Assembly (NCBI RefSeq): GCF_002940205.1
Contig: NZ_MDSK01000010.1
Location: 1 to 64,000 of the forward strand
From: Xanthomonas arboricola pv. guizotiae
Lineage (GTDB): Bacteria; Pseudomonadota; Gammaproteobacteria; Xanthomonadales; Xanthomonadaceae
Reading direction: 5' to 3'
DNA length: 64,000 nt
Both the position numbers and the translations under genes were made by a program. Below, in pieces: positions 1 to 8,501 of this stretch. The notes beneath the pieces are model-generated. The model did not search any database. It saw nothing but the letters and a program-made list of their open reading frames with translations, and was not told where the DNA came from. The stretch's first letter is position 1. The number at the start of each line of letters is the position of its first letter.

Positions 1-201
1 CCAAAGCGCACTAGGGATCTCGTTGCGACGTGTCATGCCGGCAATGTTGTCGCCGACTCAACAGAATTCAAGGGTTTTGTTAGCCGCTCTAAGGTTGCGC
101 GCCGTCAATTCGATGTCAACTACCCGCCAGGGCTTGCCGGTCCCCGCAGGAGCCCAAAGGCAGCAATACAAGCTCTTGAGGCTATGAGGAATGGCTCGTA
201 A
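1..201 (+). CDS. C-terminal fragment of an unrecognised protein (cut by window start)
   Basis: An open frame runs from the first base to a TAA at 199-201, followed directly by a second stop (TAG). It encodes the last 66 residues of a protein that begins outside the window. The fragment is rich in Arg, Ala and Ser, ends in a short helical-looking stretch (AIQALEAMRNGS) and has no motif I recognise. Codon use is less GC3-biased than in the genes that follow, which hints at an accessory origin. It may be a real gene end or a chance open frame; the preceding sequence is needed to decide. Confidence 0.35.
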   Translation, partial: PKRTRDLVATCHAGNVVADSTEFKGFVSRSKVARRQFDVNYPPGLAGPRRSPKAAIQALEAMRNGS

Positions 202-583
202 TAGGCGGCGGGATGAGTGGTCTTCCTACGCTGCAATCAGAGAACTCTGATGCCGCCATGAGCAGTTATCTGACGCGGCGAAGCGATGCTGTGACGTGGT
301 CGCGACGCGCAGTGCTCGCCGTTTTTCCGTTCCGCCGTTTCGCGGCTTGGCGCACGAACAACTGCTCAGGGCGTTTGGTCACACCATATCCTATGACAGG
401 ATTTACTTGCGCACGGTGGACGCAGCCACGGGTACGCCAGATGGCGCTGCACCAGACATCACTCGCTTTGGGCGTACAGCAAACCAAACGGACTCCGCTC
501 TTTTCAGTCGTTCCCGATCAGTCTGACCCCAGGGTTGCTCCGAGCAACCGGCACGCCGCTCCAGGCGGCGTGCGATCGCAAGC
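202..583. other. Intergenic stretch, no gene seen
   Basis: No convincing coding frame on either strand. A perfect 7-bp stem with a 2-base loop lies at 236-251, just after the partial gene, without a T-run. The right-hand end holds two hairpins that probably terminate the S9 peptidase gene on the minus strand (annotated separately). The rest shows nothing recognisable. Confidence 0.5.
533..573 (-). terminator. Tandem hairpins downstream of the S9 peptidase gene
   Basis: A perfect 9-bp GC-rich stem (GCACGCCGC / GCGGCGTGC, 5-base loop) lies at 551-573, 10 bases past the stop codon of the minus-strand peptidase gene. A second, shorter stem (GGTTGCT / AGCAACC) lies at 534-549. No strong T-run follows, so this is a terminator-like structure and not a textbook intrinsic terminator. 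Confidence 0.5.
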
Positions 584-2704
584 TCACTGGCCGATATGCT
601 GCTTCAGCCAGCTGTTGACGGTGTCGTGCCACAGCACGCTGTTGGCCGGCTTGAGCACCCAGTGGTTCTCGTCCGGGAAGTACAGGAACTTGGAGTCGAT
701 GCCCTTGCGCTGCAGCGCGGTGAACGCAGCCAGGCCTTGTTCGACCGGGATGCGGAAATCCTGCTGGCCGTGGATGACCAGCATCGGCACCTTCCACTTG
801 TCCACGTGCAGCACCGGGTTGAACTTCTCGTAGCCGGCCGGGTTCTGCCACGGCGTGCCGCCGTTTTCCCATTCGCTGAACCACAATTCCTCGGTGGCGT
901 AGCCCATGGTGCGGTTGTCGAATACGCCGTCGTGGTCAACCAGGCACTTCCACGGCTGGTTCCAGTTGCCCGCCATCCAATAGACCATGTAACCGCCATA
1001 GCTGGCGCCCAATGCGCAGGCCTTGTCGCCGTTGAGGAAGCCGTATTGCTTCTGCGCGGCGGCCCAGCCTTTCTGCAGATCTTCCAGCGGGCGGTCGCCC
1101 CAATGCTGGCTGATGGCGTCGGTGAATTCCTGGCCGTAGCCGGTGGAGCCGTGGAAGTCGATCATCACCACCGCGTAGCCTTGCCCGGCGTAGGTCTGCG
1201 GATTCCAGCGATTGCTCCAGCCATTACCGAAGCTGCCCTGCGGGCCGCCGTGGATCAGGAATGCCACCGGGTAAGTCTTGCCTTCCTGATAGTTGTACGG
1301 CTTGACCACGTAGCCATGCACGGTGTCGTTGTTCCAACCCTTGAACTGGAACTGTTCGTAGTCGCCGAACTGCACGTCCGGCAGCAGTTCGCCGGCGCTC
1401 TGGCTGATCGCACGCAGGCCCTGGCCTTGCGTGTCGCTGACGAAGACCTGGTCGCCACTCTTGAGCGAGCTGCGCGTAAACGCCAGCGTGTTACCGGCCA
1501 ATGTCGGCGCATGCACGCTGCCCTCGCCCACCAGCTTGGTGGCCTCGCCGCTGGCGATATCGATCTTGAACAGCGGGTGCTCGCCGAGGTCGTCGGCGCT
1601 GGTGTAGACGCTGGCTCCGTCATCGCTCAACACGATCTCGCCGGCCGAGCGGTCCCACTTCGGCGCGATCTCGCGTGTCTTGCCGCTGGTCACATCCATC
1701 GCCATCAGGCCGAAACGGTCGGCCTCGAAACCGGGGCGTTTCATCGCGCGGTAGTACAACGTCTTGCCGTCGCTGCTGAACACCGGGCCGGCATCCCAGG
1801 CCGGGTTGGCCGCGGTCAGATTGACCGGCGCGGACTTGCCGGTGGCATCCAGGCGGTACAGATCGAAGTTGGTCTGCCACGGCTCGTCGTTGCCGGTGAG
1901 CTTGGCGCCGGCCTTGGCGTTCTTGTTCGCTTCCGGGCCATGCGGCTGCGGAATGCGCACGCTGGCCACCACGCTGGCGCCATCCGGCGACCAGGCGTAA
2001 TCGTCATTGCCACCGAACGGCTTGGACGGCGCGTCGCCGGCCAGCGTGGCGCTGATCGCCGAGGCACCGGCCACGGCCTTGGCGCCGGCAGCCGGCAGCT
2101 CGGCGACGAACAAGGTGTTGCGGCGGCCATCGTTCCAGGTATCCCAATGCCGCACGAACAACTGGTCATAGACCACGCCGCTGGCCTTGGCGCTCTTGAG
2201 GTTGGCGAGCTTGCTCTTGGTGCAACCCAGGTCCGAGCCGCAGTCCTGGAACACGCCGGCACTGAAGGCGATGCGCTTGCCGTCGGGCGAGAGCTTGTAG
2301 CTGTCCACATCCACCGCAAAGGCGGTCAGCTGCTGCGGCGTGCCGCCGGCCAGCGGCTGTGCGTACAGCTGCTGCGTGCCGGATTTACCGCTGAGGAAGT
2401 ACACCGTCTTGGCGTCCGGCGACAGCGCCGGGCTGTTGACGTTCCAGCCGTCGGGAGTGAGCCGCCTGGGCGGCGCGGCATCGCGAGTACGCAGATTGCG
2501 CGTCCACAGGCCGGTGGCCGGCTTGCCGTTGCTGCTCTTGGCCTGCCGCTTGGCGAACACCAGCACGCTGCCGTCGGGGCTGAGCGTGGGCGACGACACC
2601 CGGTCCAGCGCGACCATGTCGCGCACATCGAATCCGCGCGCAGCGGCAAGACCTGGCAAGGCGGTCAACAGACACAGGGGCAGCACGGCGTAACGAAGCT
2701 TCAT
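584..2704 (-). CDS. S9 family (prolyl oligopeptidase-type) serine peptidase, exported
   Basis: A 706-residue protein. An N-terminal signal peptide (MKLRYAVLPLCLLTALPG) precedes a beta-propeller region with several 'LSPDG' repeats (roughly residues 25-430) and a C-terminal alpha/beta-hydrolase domain. The catalytic triad is visible: Ser568 in GASYGGYM, Asp649 in HGQQDFRIP and His681 in DENHWVL. Such enzymes remove dipeptides or acyl-amino acids from short peptides, here presumably in the periplasm. The start at 2704 places the signal peptide first; an in-frame ATG at 2776 adds 24 residues that do not look like a leader. It lies 178 bp downstream of the porin gene on the same strand. A second S9 paralogue lies at 12.4-14.4 kb. 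Confidence 0.9.
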   Translation of the reverse strand: MKLRYAVLPLCLLTALPGLAAARGFDVRDMVALDRVSSPTLSPDGSVLVFAKRQAKSSNGKPATGLWTRNLRTRDAAPPRRLTPDGWNVNSPALSPDAKTVYFLSGKSGTQQLYAQPLAGGTPQQLTAFAVDVDSYKLSPDGKRIAFSAGVFQDCGSDLGCTKSKLANLKSAKASGVVYDQLFVRHWDTWNDGRRNTLFVAELPAAGAKAVAGASAISATLAGDAPSKPFGGNDDYAWSPDGASVVASVRIPQPHGPEANKNAKAGAKLTGNDEPWQTNFDLYRLDATGKSAPVNLTAANPAWDAGPVFSSDGKTLYYRAMKRPGFEADRFGLMAMDVTSGKTREIAPKWDRSAGEIVLSDDGASVYTSADDLGEHPLFKIDIASGEATKLVGEGSVHAPTLAGNTLAFTRSSLKSGDQVFVSDTQGQGLRAISQSAGELLPDVQFGDYEQFQFKGWNNDTVHGYVVKPYNYQEGKTYPVAFLIHGGPQGSFGNGWSNRWNPQTYAGQGYAVVMIDFHGSTGYGQEFTDAISQHWGDRPLEDLQKGWAAAQKQYGFLNGDKACALGASYGGYMVYWMAGNWNQPWKCLVDHDGVFDNRTMGYATEELWFSEWENGGTPWQNPAGYEKFNPVLHVDKWKVPMLVIHGQQDFRIPVEQGLAAFTALQRKGIDSKFLYFPDENHWVLKPANSVLWHDTVNSWLKQHIGQ

Positions 2705-2882
2705 CGAGAGTTCCTGCAACGGCAAAACGTCGATGGTAGGCGTTGCTGCGGCGCACGCGCAAAGGCACAAGATCATGCGCCCTCAGGCGCCGCACGTGGC
2801 CGCGCCCTGCAAGGCGCCGAATGCGCGCTGCACGCAGTGCGCCGTCCGGCAACGGCGCGCCATGCTGCAGCGCAGGTCGCAC

Positions 2883-4169
2883 TCAGAACGTGAGCTTGGC
2901 CTGCAGCCCGACCACCACTGCGTTGCGCGTGTGGGTATAGGCGTAGGTCCCGGGATTGACGATGTACTGCAGGTCCGGGCGCAACATCAGCCACGGCGTG
3001 ATCTGCGCGCTGTAGGCAAGCTCGTAGAGCTCTTCGGCAGCGCTCAGCCCGGCCAGTGGCGAATCGGCCGCCACGCCGGCATCGATTAGTTCTGCGCGGC
3101 GTGCATCGAGTAGCCGATGATTGATCCTGCCGGCCACATAGCCGAGTGCGATGCGGTCCTGCGTGCGCGTGCCGATGCCCTGGTACACCCCGCCGACCGA
3201 ATACCACCGTGTCATCAGCGCACTGTCGTGGTCGCTGGCCATGTATTGCGCGAATCCGGTCAGGCCGATGCTGGGGTCCGCTCCCGGGGTGAACAGTTTC
3301 TGTTCGACCAGCAGATAGGCGCCGTCGCGGCCGGTGCTGCGGCTGGTATCCAGCCCACGCCTGGGTGCCGACGAGGAATCGTAGTAGCCGCCGAACTTGT
3401 ACACGCCCGGGTAGCGCGCGGCAACCGGCTTCCAGGTAAATTCGAGCGGAAAGATCGCACCGGTGGTGCCGCTGGCGAACGGCTCGAACGCGTAGGTGTC
3501 GCGGGTACCGAAGCCCAGATTCGGGTTGACCTGAAACCAGCCGGCATGCAGGTTGAGCTGCGGGGTCAGCTGTTGCGCGCCTTCGATGCCCCAGCGCGCG
3601 GCCGGATAGTTGTACCAGCCGCTATTGGCCGAAAACGCCAGCGGATGCGCGCAGAACGCGGCATTGACGAAGTTCACCAGCAACGTGTGCGAGGCGAACT
3701 GGTTGCCCATCGCATAGAAGCCCAGTTTCAGATACGTCCTGCCCTGGTTGAAGCTGCGGTCGTAGCTGAACTCGCTCAGGCGGGTGTACTGGCCTCCGTA
3801 CACTTCCTGGATGGGGAAGCGATTGCCGACCAGGTCGGCGGAGGTGCTGCGGCCGCGGCGGTCGTTGATGGTGACATGCAGGCTGCCACCGCCCCAGCCG
3901 GCGAGTTTGGCCATGTCCAGATCCACGCCCACCCGCAGTTGCTGCGCATAGCGCGCGCTGGTGTTTTCGTAGCCACCGTCCACCACGCCAAACGTCTCGG
4001 ACACGTAGTCGCCGCGGACACTCACGCCTTGCCCGGCCCAGGCGGACCGGCGCCCGCCCCAGTCGCCGGTCAGCGTGGTGTCGCCCGCGGCGACTGCGGT
4101 GGCCGGCAGTGCCAGCAACAAGGCGTAGCCCAGCGCACTGCGGCGCGGGAGGAAAGACAGACGATGCAT
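2883..4169 (-). CDS. oprB: OprB-type carbohydrate-selective outer-membrane porin
   Basis: A 428-residue protein with a signal peptide (MHRLSFLPRRSALGYALL, ending near AVAAG) and the OprB layout: an early 'LTGDWGGRR' motif, which is the family signature, then many alternating Gly/aromatic beta-strands and a C-terminal strand ending in Phe (VGLQAKLTF), as expected for BAM recognition. OprB porins admit glucose and other sugars through the outer membrane. The gene follows the PQQ glucose dehydrogenase gene by 233 bp on the same strand, so the pair would bring glucose into the periplasm and oxidise it there. The start at 4169 is chosen because it begins the signal peptide; the upstream in-frame extension has no leader character. 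Confidence 0.85.
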   Translation of the reverse strand: MHRLSFLPRRSALGYALLLALPATAVAAGDTTLTGDWGGRRSAWAGQGVSVRGDYVSETFGVVDGGYENTSARYAQQLRVGVDLDMAKLAGWGGGSLHVTINDRRGRSTSADLVGNRFPIQEVYGGQYTRLSEFSYDRSFNQGRTYLKLGFYAMGNQFASHTLLVNFVNAAFCAHPLAFSANSGWYNYPAARWGIEGAQQLTPQLNLHAGWFQVNPNLGFGTRDTYAFEPFASGTTGAIFPLEFTWKPVAARYPGVYKFGGYYDSSSAPRRGLDTSRSTGRDGAYLLVEQKLFTPGADPSIGLTGFAQYMASDHDSALMTRWYSVGGVYQGIGTRTQDRIALGYVAGRINHRLLDARRAELIDAGVAADSPLAGLSAAEELYELAYSAQITPWLMLRPDLQYIVNPGTYAYTHTRNAVVVGLQAKLTF

Positions 4170-4402
4170 CGTGGTTCTCTGATCGGGGCAGCGTGCACGG
4201 CCATCGGTGCCGATGCATGGCGGTGTGCCAAGCGCCGCTGCGGTAACGGGAACGTTGGCCGGGATGTGCGAGGCACCCGGCCGTCGGGTTGCAGCCAACA
4301 GCGGCTGACGCGAGTGCGCAGCCGTCAGGCACGCGCGAGGTTTGTCGGCCGCTCCGTGACCACGCCGACGCAGCTGGCGACGTGGCCACGGGGGGGGCGG
4401 TG

Positions 4403-6829
4403 TCAGTGCGCGTCAGGCAAGCTGTAGGCGATCACGTCATCGCCACGATCGGGCGACTGCCGCGCACCGCCGGCACTGATCACCACATACTGCTTGCCGG
4501 TCTTGTGCGAGACGTAGGTCATCGGCCCGCCCTGACTGCCGACCGGCAGGCGGCCCTTCCAGAGTTCCTTGCCGGTGGCACTGTCGAACGCGCGCAGGTA
4601 GTAGTCCTGGGTGCCGGCAATGAACACGAGCCCGCCCTGGGTGGACAGCGTGCCGCCCAGCGTCGGCATGCCGATCGGGATCGGCAGATGCATCTTGATG
4701 CCGAACGGGCCGGTGTCCTGCACTGTCCCCACCGGCACCTGCCAGGCGATGCTGCGCGTCTTGAGGTCGATCGCGCTGAGCGTGCCGTACGGCGGCGCCT
4801 GACACGGGATGCCCAGCGCCGACAGGAAGCGGTTCTTGTTGACCGCATACGGCGTGCCCTTCAGCGGCACGGCGCCCATGCCGGTATTGACGGCCTCGCC
4901 ACCACCGGCCACCTCGGCCTTGCGGGTGTCGGCAGGAATCATCTGCACCCACAAGCCCAGGCGCATGTCGTTGGCGAAGATGACCTCATGCACCGGGTCG
5001 GTCGACAGACCTCCCCAGTTCATGCCGCCCAGCGAGCCGGGAAAGCTCAACGAGACATCGGTGCCAGGCGCGGTGTACAGGCCTTCATAACGCATCTGCT
5101 TGAACGCGATGCGGCACAGCATCTGGTCGATCGCAGTGGCGCCCCACATGTCCGATTCGGTCAGGTGCTTGGTGCCGATCTGCGGCATGCCGACCGACAG
5201 CGGCTGGGTCGGCGCGTACTGCTCGTGCGCAATATCCGACCCTTTCACCGGTACTTCCCTGACCTCGGTCAGCGGCTTGCCGGTGGCGCGGTCGAGCACG
5301 TAGATCTGCCCGGCCTTGGTGCCGATGACCACCGCCGGGATGTGGCTGCCGTCCGGGTTGGGGAAGTCGATCAGGCTGGGCTGCATCGGCAGGTCGAAAT
5401 CCCACAGATCGTTGTGCACGGTCTGGTAGACCCACTTCTCCGCACCGGTGGTGGCATCCAGCGCCAGCACCGAGGCGCCGTAACGGTGATCGAGCGCGGT
5501 GCGCTCGGCGCCGTACAGATCGGTCGACGGCCCGCCCAGCGGCAGGAACACGGTGTTCATCGCCGCGTCGTAGGACATCGGTGCCCATACGTTCGGCGTG
5601 CTGCGCACATAGCTGCTGCCGGCGGCCGGCGCCTGGCGATCGTGCGGATTGCCCGGGTCGAAGGCCCAGCGCTGCGCGCCGGTGACCACATCGAAGCCGC
5701 GCACCACGCCACCCGGCATGTCGGTCTGCACGTTGTCGGCCACGCGTCCGCCCACCACCACGGTGGTGCCGGCCACCAGTGGCGGCGAGGTCAGCTGGTA
5801 GAACGGATCCGGCGCAGCGCCCAGGCCGGCCTTGAGATCGACCTGACCGTTGCTGCCGAAGCCCTGGCAGAACGCGCCGGTGTCCGCATCCACCGCGATC
5901 AGGCGACCATCGATGGTGTTGGTGAACAGGCGGCGACGGCAGTTGGCGTCCTGCGCTACCGTCACCGCGGCGATCGGCGAGGGATTGGCCACGCTCGGCG
6001 TCGGCAACACCGCATCGGCGTCGAAGTAGCCCAGGCCACGGCAGCGCTGCCAGACCGACGAAGTCGCGTTGATCTCGCGCCGCCACAGCTGCTTGCCGGT
6101 GCTGGCGTCGAGCGCGATCAGATTGTTGTGCGGCGTGCACAGGAATACCTTCTCGCCCACCTGCAGCGGGGTCAACTGGTCTTCGGCACCGTTGCCGTCG
6201 CTGTTGGCGATCTCGCCGGTGTGGTAGGTCCAGGCGACCTGCAGCCGGTCGACGTTGCTGCGGTTGATCTGGTCCAGCGCGGCGAAGCGGCTGCCGCCAT
6301 CGGTATTGCCATAGGCCGACCAGTTTTGTTGCACGCTTCCAGGCGGCACCGCCGTCATGCCCGGCCCCGCGCTGCCTGCGACCGGCGGATGCGGCACGAA
6401 CATGCCGCCGATCCCGGCCACGACCGCCAGCGCCAGCACCGTCGCCACGCCATAGGCCGTGCGCCCGGCCGGCAACGCCCGGCTGCGCCGCAGCGCTGGC
6501 CAGGCCAGTGCCACCAGCACGGCGAATGCCGCAGGCAGCATCAGCCGCGAGACCAGCGGCCAGAACTCCAGCCCCGCATCCCACAGCGCCCACACCAGCG
6601 TCAGCGCGAAGGCGATGCCGTACACCAGCGCACCGGCCGGCCGGCGCAGCACGATCAGCACACCCGCCACGGCGCTCGCCAGGCCCATCAACAGGAAGTA
6701 CCAACTGCCGCCCAGGCTGACCAACCGCGCGCCACCCAGCACAAAGATCAGCCCCACCAGCGCGATCAGCAGACCCAGCACCAGCAGCAATGCCCGGCCC
6801 GGGATCGGCAACTTCGATTTCGTTTCCAC
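4403..6829 (-). CDS. gcd: Membrane-bound PQQ-dependent glucose (quinate/shikimate-family) dehydrogenase
   Basis: An 808-residue protein, close to the usual length of membrane-bound Gcd. The first ~150 residues form about five hydrophobic helices, followed by a periplasmic eight-bladed PQQ propeller beginning near 'NWSAYGNTDGGSRFAAL'. Typical blade motifs (LDASTGKQLW, FDSATGKELWKG) are present, as is the C-terminal 'VVISAGGARQSPDRGDDVIA'. The enzyme oxidises glucose to gluconolactone in the periplasm and passes electrons to ubiquinone. The family also contains quinate/shikimate dehydrogenases; the neighbouring sugar porin favours glucose. PQQ biosynthesis genes are not in the window. An 8-G run lies just beyond the stop codon. 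Confidence 0.9.
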   Translation of the reverse strand: METKSKLPIPGRALLLVLGLLIALVGLIFVLGGARLVSLGGSWYFLLMGLASAVAGVLIVLRRPAGALVYGIAFALTLVWALWDAGLEFWPLVSRLMLPAAFAVLVALAWPALRRSRALPAGRTAYGVATVLALAVVAGIGGMFVPHPPVAGSAGPGMTAVPPGSVQQNWSAYGNTDGGSRFAALDQINRSNVDRLQVAWTYHTGEIANSDGNGAEDQLTPLQVGEKVFLCTPHNNLIALDASTGKQLWRREINATSSVWQRCRGLGYFDADAVLPTPSVANPSPIAAVTVAQDANCRRRLFTNTIDGRLIAVDADTGAFCQGFGSNGQVDLKAGLGAAPDPFYQLTSPPLVAGTTVVVGGRVADNVQTDMPGGVVRGFDVVTGAQRWAFDPGNPHDRQAPAAGSSYVRSTPNVWAPMSYDAAMNTVFLPLGGPSTDLYGAERTALDHRYGASVLALDATTGAEKWVYQTVHNDLWDFDLPMQPSLIDFPNPDGSHIPAVVIGTKAGQIYVLDRATGKPLTEVREVPVKGSDIAHEQYAPTQPLSVGMPQIGTKHLTESDMWGATAIDQMLCRIAFKQMRYEGLYTAPGTDVSLSFPGSLGGMNWGGLSTDPVHEVIFANDMRLGLWVQMIPADTRKAEVAGGGEAVNTGMGAVPLKGTPYAVNKNRFLSALGIPCQAPPYGTLSAIDLKTRSIAWQVPVGTVQDTGPFGIKMHLPIPIGMPTLGGTLSTQGGLVFIAGTQDYYLRAFDSATGKELWKGRLPVGSQGGPMTYVSHKTGKQYVVISAGGARQSPDRGDDVIAYSLPDAH

Positions 6830-7122
6830 GTTGCAACACCTCGATCAGGAGATTCCGCCCTGCACTGCGCCCGGCATCCCGATCTGGATGCTGCAAGGCG
6901 CCGGCGGGACGGCCAGTAGAGGCAGCATGGCTGCCCACTCTCTGTCACTCCCCTCCCCGGTCCGCGTACTTCTGGCGAGACCGGCACCGGCGTGCCCGGC
7001 AGACTGACGGCATAGTGTCGCACCGCATCGGGCATTTATTACATATATGAAGCTGCTACCTGCGGAACACTGCAGTCCGCACAGGCGCGGACCGCAGCGG
7101 CGTTTTGTGTGCGCTGCGCTTA

Positions 7123-7968
7123 TCAGAAGCGGTGCGACATGCCCACATACACCTGCGCATCCGGAGTGCGGTCGTTGAGGCCGAAGTTGGCGCCCACGTC
7201 CAGTTGCAACAGCGGGTTGATCAGATACGCAGCGGCGATGTCGGCCGAATACTGCTCGATGGTTTCGGCCGGGTCGCGATTGATCGAGGACCACACTTCC
7301 ACCGCCATCGACAGCTTCGGCGTCAACGGGCGCGCCAGGTTGACCGCATTGATCACCGCGACGTGCTGGCCGCTGCCATCGCTGTCGGCCAGCCAGTCGA
7401 CCTCCGGGCCAAAGGTCAACGAGAAGCTGTTGGGCAAGGCGAAGTTGATCGGCAGGGCGACGCCGCCTTCCCATTCGTCGTTGCCCAGACCGGTGCGCGC
7501 GGTCGGCGCCTTGACGAACGGCAGCACCGCGACGGTGGCGGTGTCGCTTTCGTAGAAACGCGCCTTCATGCGCAGATAGATGTCGCCGCCGCCGCTCAGG
7601 CTGCTGCGTGAGCCGGTGGCGCGGTCGGTGGTCTTGACCTGCAGCTGCGGCGCCCAGTTGAGCTGCAGATCGATGCGGTCGCTGACGCCGTACTTGAGCG
7701 TGGGATTGGTGAACACCGAGGTTTCGATGCGCGTGCCGGGCTGGCTGTCGCGGGTGTAGCTGCCGATGTCGGTTTCCAGCTGCCAGGCGCCGGTCGGCAC
7801 GGTACAGGTGGAATTGGCCTTGGTGGGCCGATCGGTGCACAGCGGCGCATCGGTGGCGTCTTGCGCCTGCGCTTGAGTGGCCAGGCCGCACAGCACGCCG
7901 GCCACGGCGATGGCCAGCAGAGGGGTGCGCCGGACGCGGGACGAGGAACGGGGAATAACAGTCAGCAT
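7123..7968 (-). CDS. MetA-pathway-like (transporter-family) outer-membrane protein
   Basis: A 281-residue protein with a clear signal peptide (TPLLAIAVAGVLCGLATQAQA) after a basic N-terminus. The mature part starts with 'LCTDRPTKANSTCTVPTGAW' and 'LETDIGSYTRD', then alternating strands, ending in Phe (VYVGMSHRF). This layout resembles the 'MetA-pathway of phenol degradation' outer-membrane family, whose biochemical role is poorly defined; some members are proposed channels for aromatics. The start at 7968 begins the signal sequence; upstream in-frame codons do not look like leader sequence. It is a single gene on the same strand as gcd, with a 293-bp gap between them. Confidence 0.7.
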   Translation of the reverse strand: MLTVIPRSSSRVRRTPLLAIAVAGVLCGLATQAQAQDATDAPLCTDRPTKANSTCTVPTGAWQLETDIGSYTRDSQPGTRIETSVFTNPTLKYGVSDRIDLQLNWAPQLQVKTTDRATGSRSSLSGGGDIYLRMKARFYESDTATVAVLPFVKAPTARTGLGNDEWEGGVALPINFALPNSFSLTFGPEVDWLADSDGSGQHVAVINAVNLARPLTPKLSMAVEVWSSINRDPAETIEQYSADIAAAYLINPLLQLDVGANFGLNDRTPDAQVYVGMSHRF

Positions 7969-8501
7969 TGCAGTAACTCCATGGCAGAGCGCTGGATCGA
8001 TGACACGACAGACCAGCAGTGAGTGAGGGGAATGCGCGTGGAGAGGTGGATCGACTGCACGACGCCGCAGTGGCGGCGTCTGCTCGATCCTATCGAACTG
8101 TCGAGCCCGACAGCCAAAAAGCGGCCGCAACCGCACGCTGAAAGAGGCGCAGTGTGATCGGACTAACGGTTTTGTCGGCGGCAGCGGCGGCGCGATGGCC
8201 TACGGCGCGGAGATCAGCGGGGTCGATCGAGGCATGCGGCAGCCGTAACGCATCATCCGTGCGGGAGACGGCACGATACGGAGCGGCGGCATAAAGGCGC
8301 TATGCATGAGCGCTGGAGTTGGCATAAAGCCGGCGCAAAGACAGGCTACAGACGCAGAAGTGCCATCACGGATGGTCGCCGGGATCTGCCGCGGCGGTGC
8401 GTGGCCATGTTGCAGATGGCAGCGTCGGGCGCTGCGGGCAGGTCGCCTTGTGTGCCTGCCAGGACGGCGCATGCATCGCATGCGCCGTGTCTGTCTCAGG
8501 C
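7969..8501. other. 533-bp intergenic stretch, no gene seen
   Basis: It separates the start of the MetA-like gene from the end of the OPT transporter gene, both on the minus strand. Short frames on both strands look like GC-rich chance frames with no start context or recognisable product. The part next to 7968 must carry the promoter of the MetA-like gene, but I could not assign -35/-10 boxes with confidence. Confidence 0.5.

Noticed and set aside
596..2893. A 765-codon plus-strand open frame opposite the first S9 peptidase
   Set aside because: The minus frame has a signal peptide, propeller repeats and a catalytic triad. The plus frame is Arg/His/Ala/Gly-rich with no motif, typical of antisense frames in GC-rich genes.
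4289..6919. An 876-codon plus-strand open frame opposite gcd
   Set aside because: It is a long antisense frame with low-complexity Arg/His/Gln composition and no domain. The opposite strand encodes a complete PQQ dehydrogenase.
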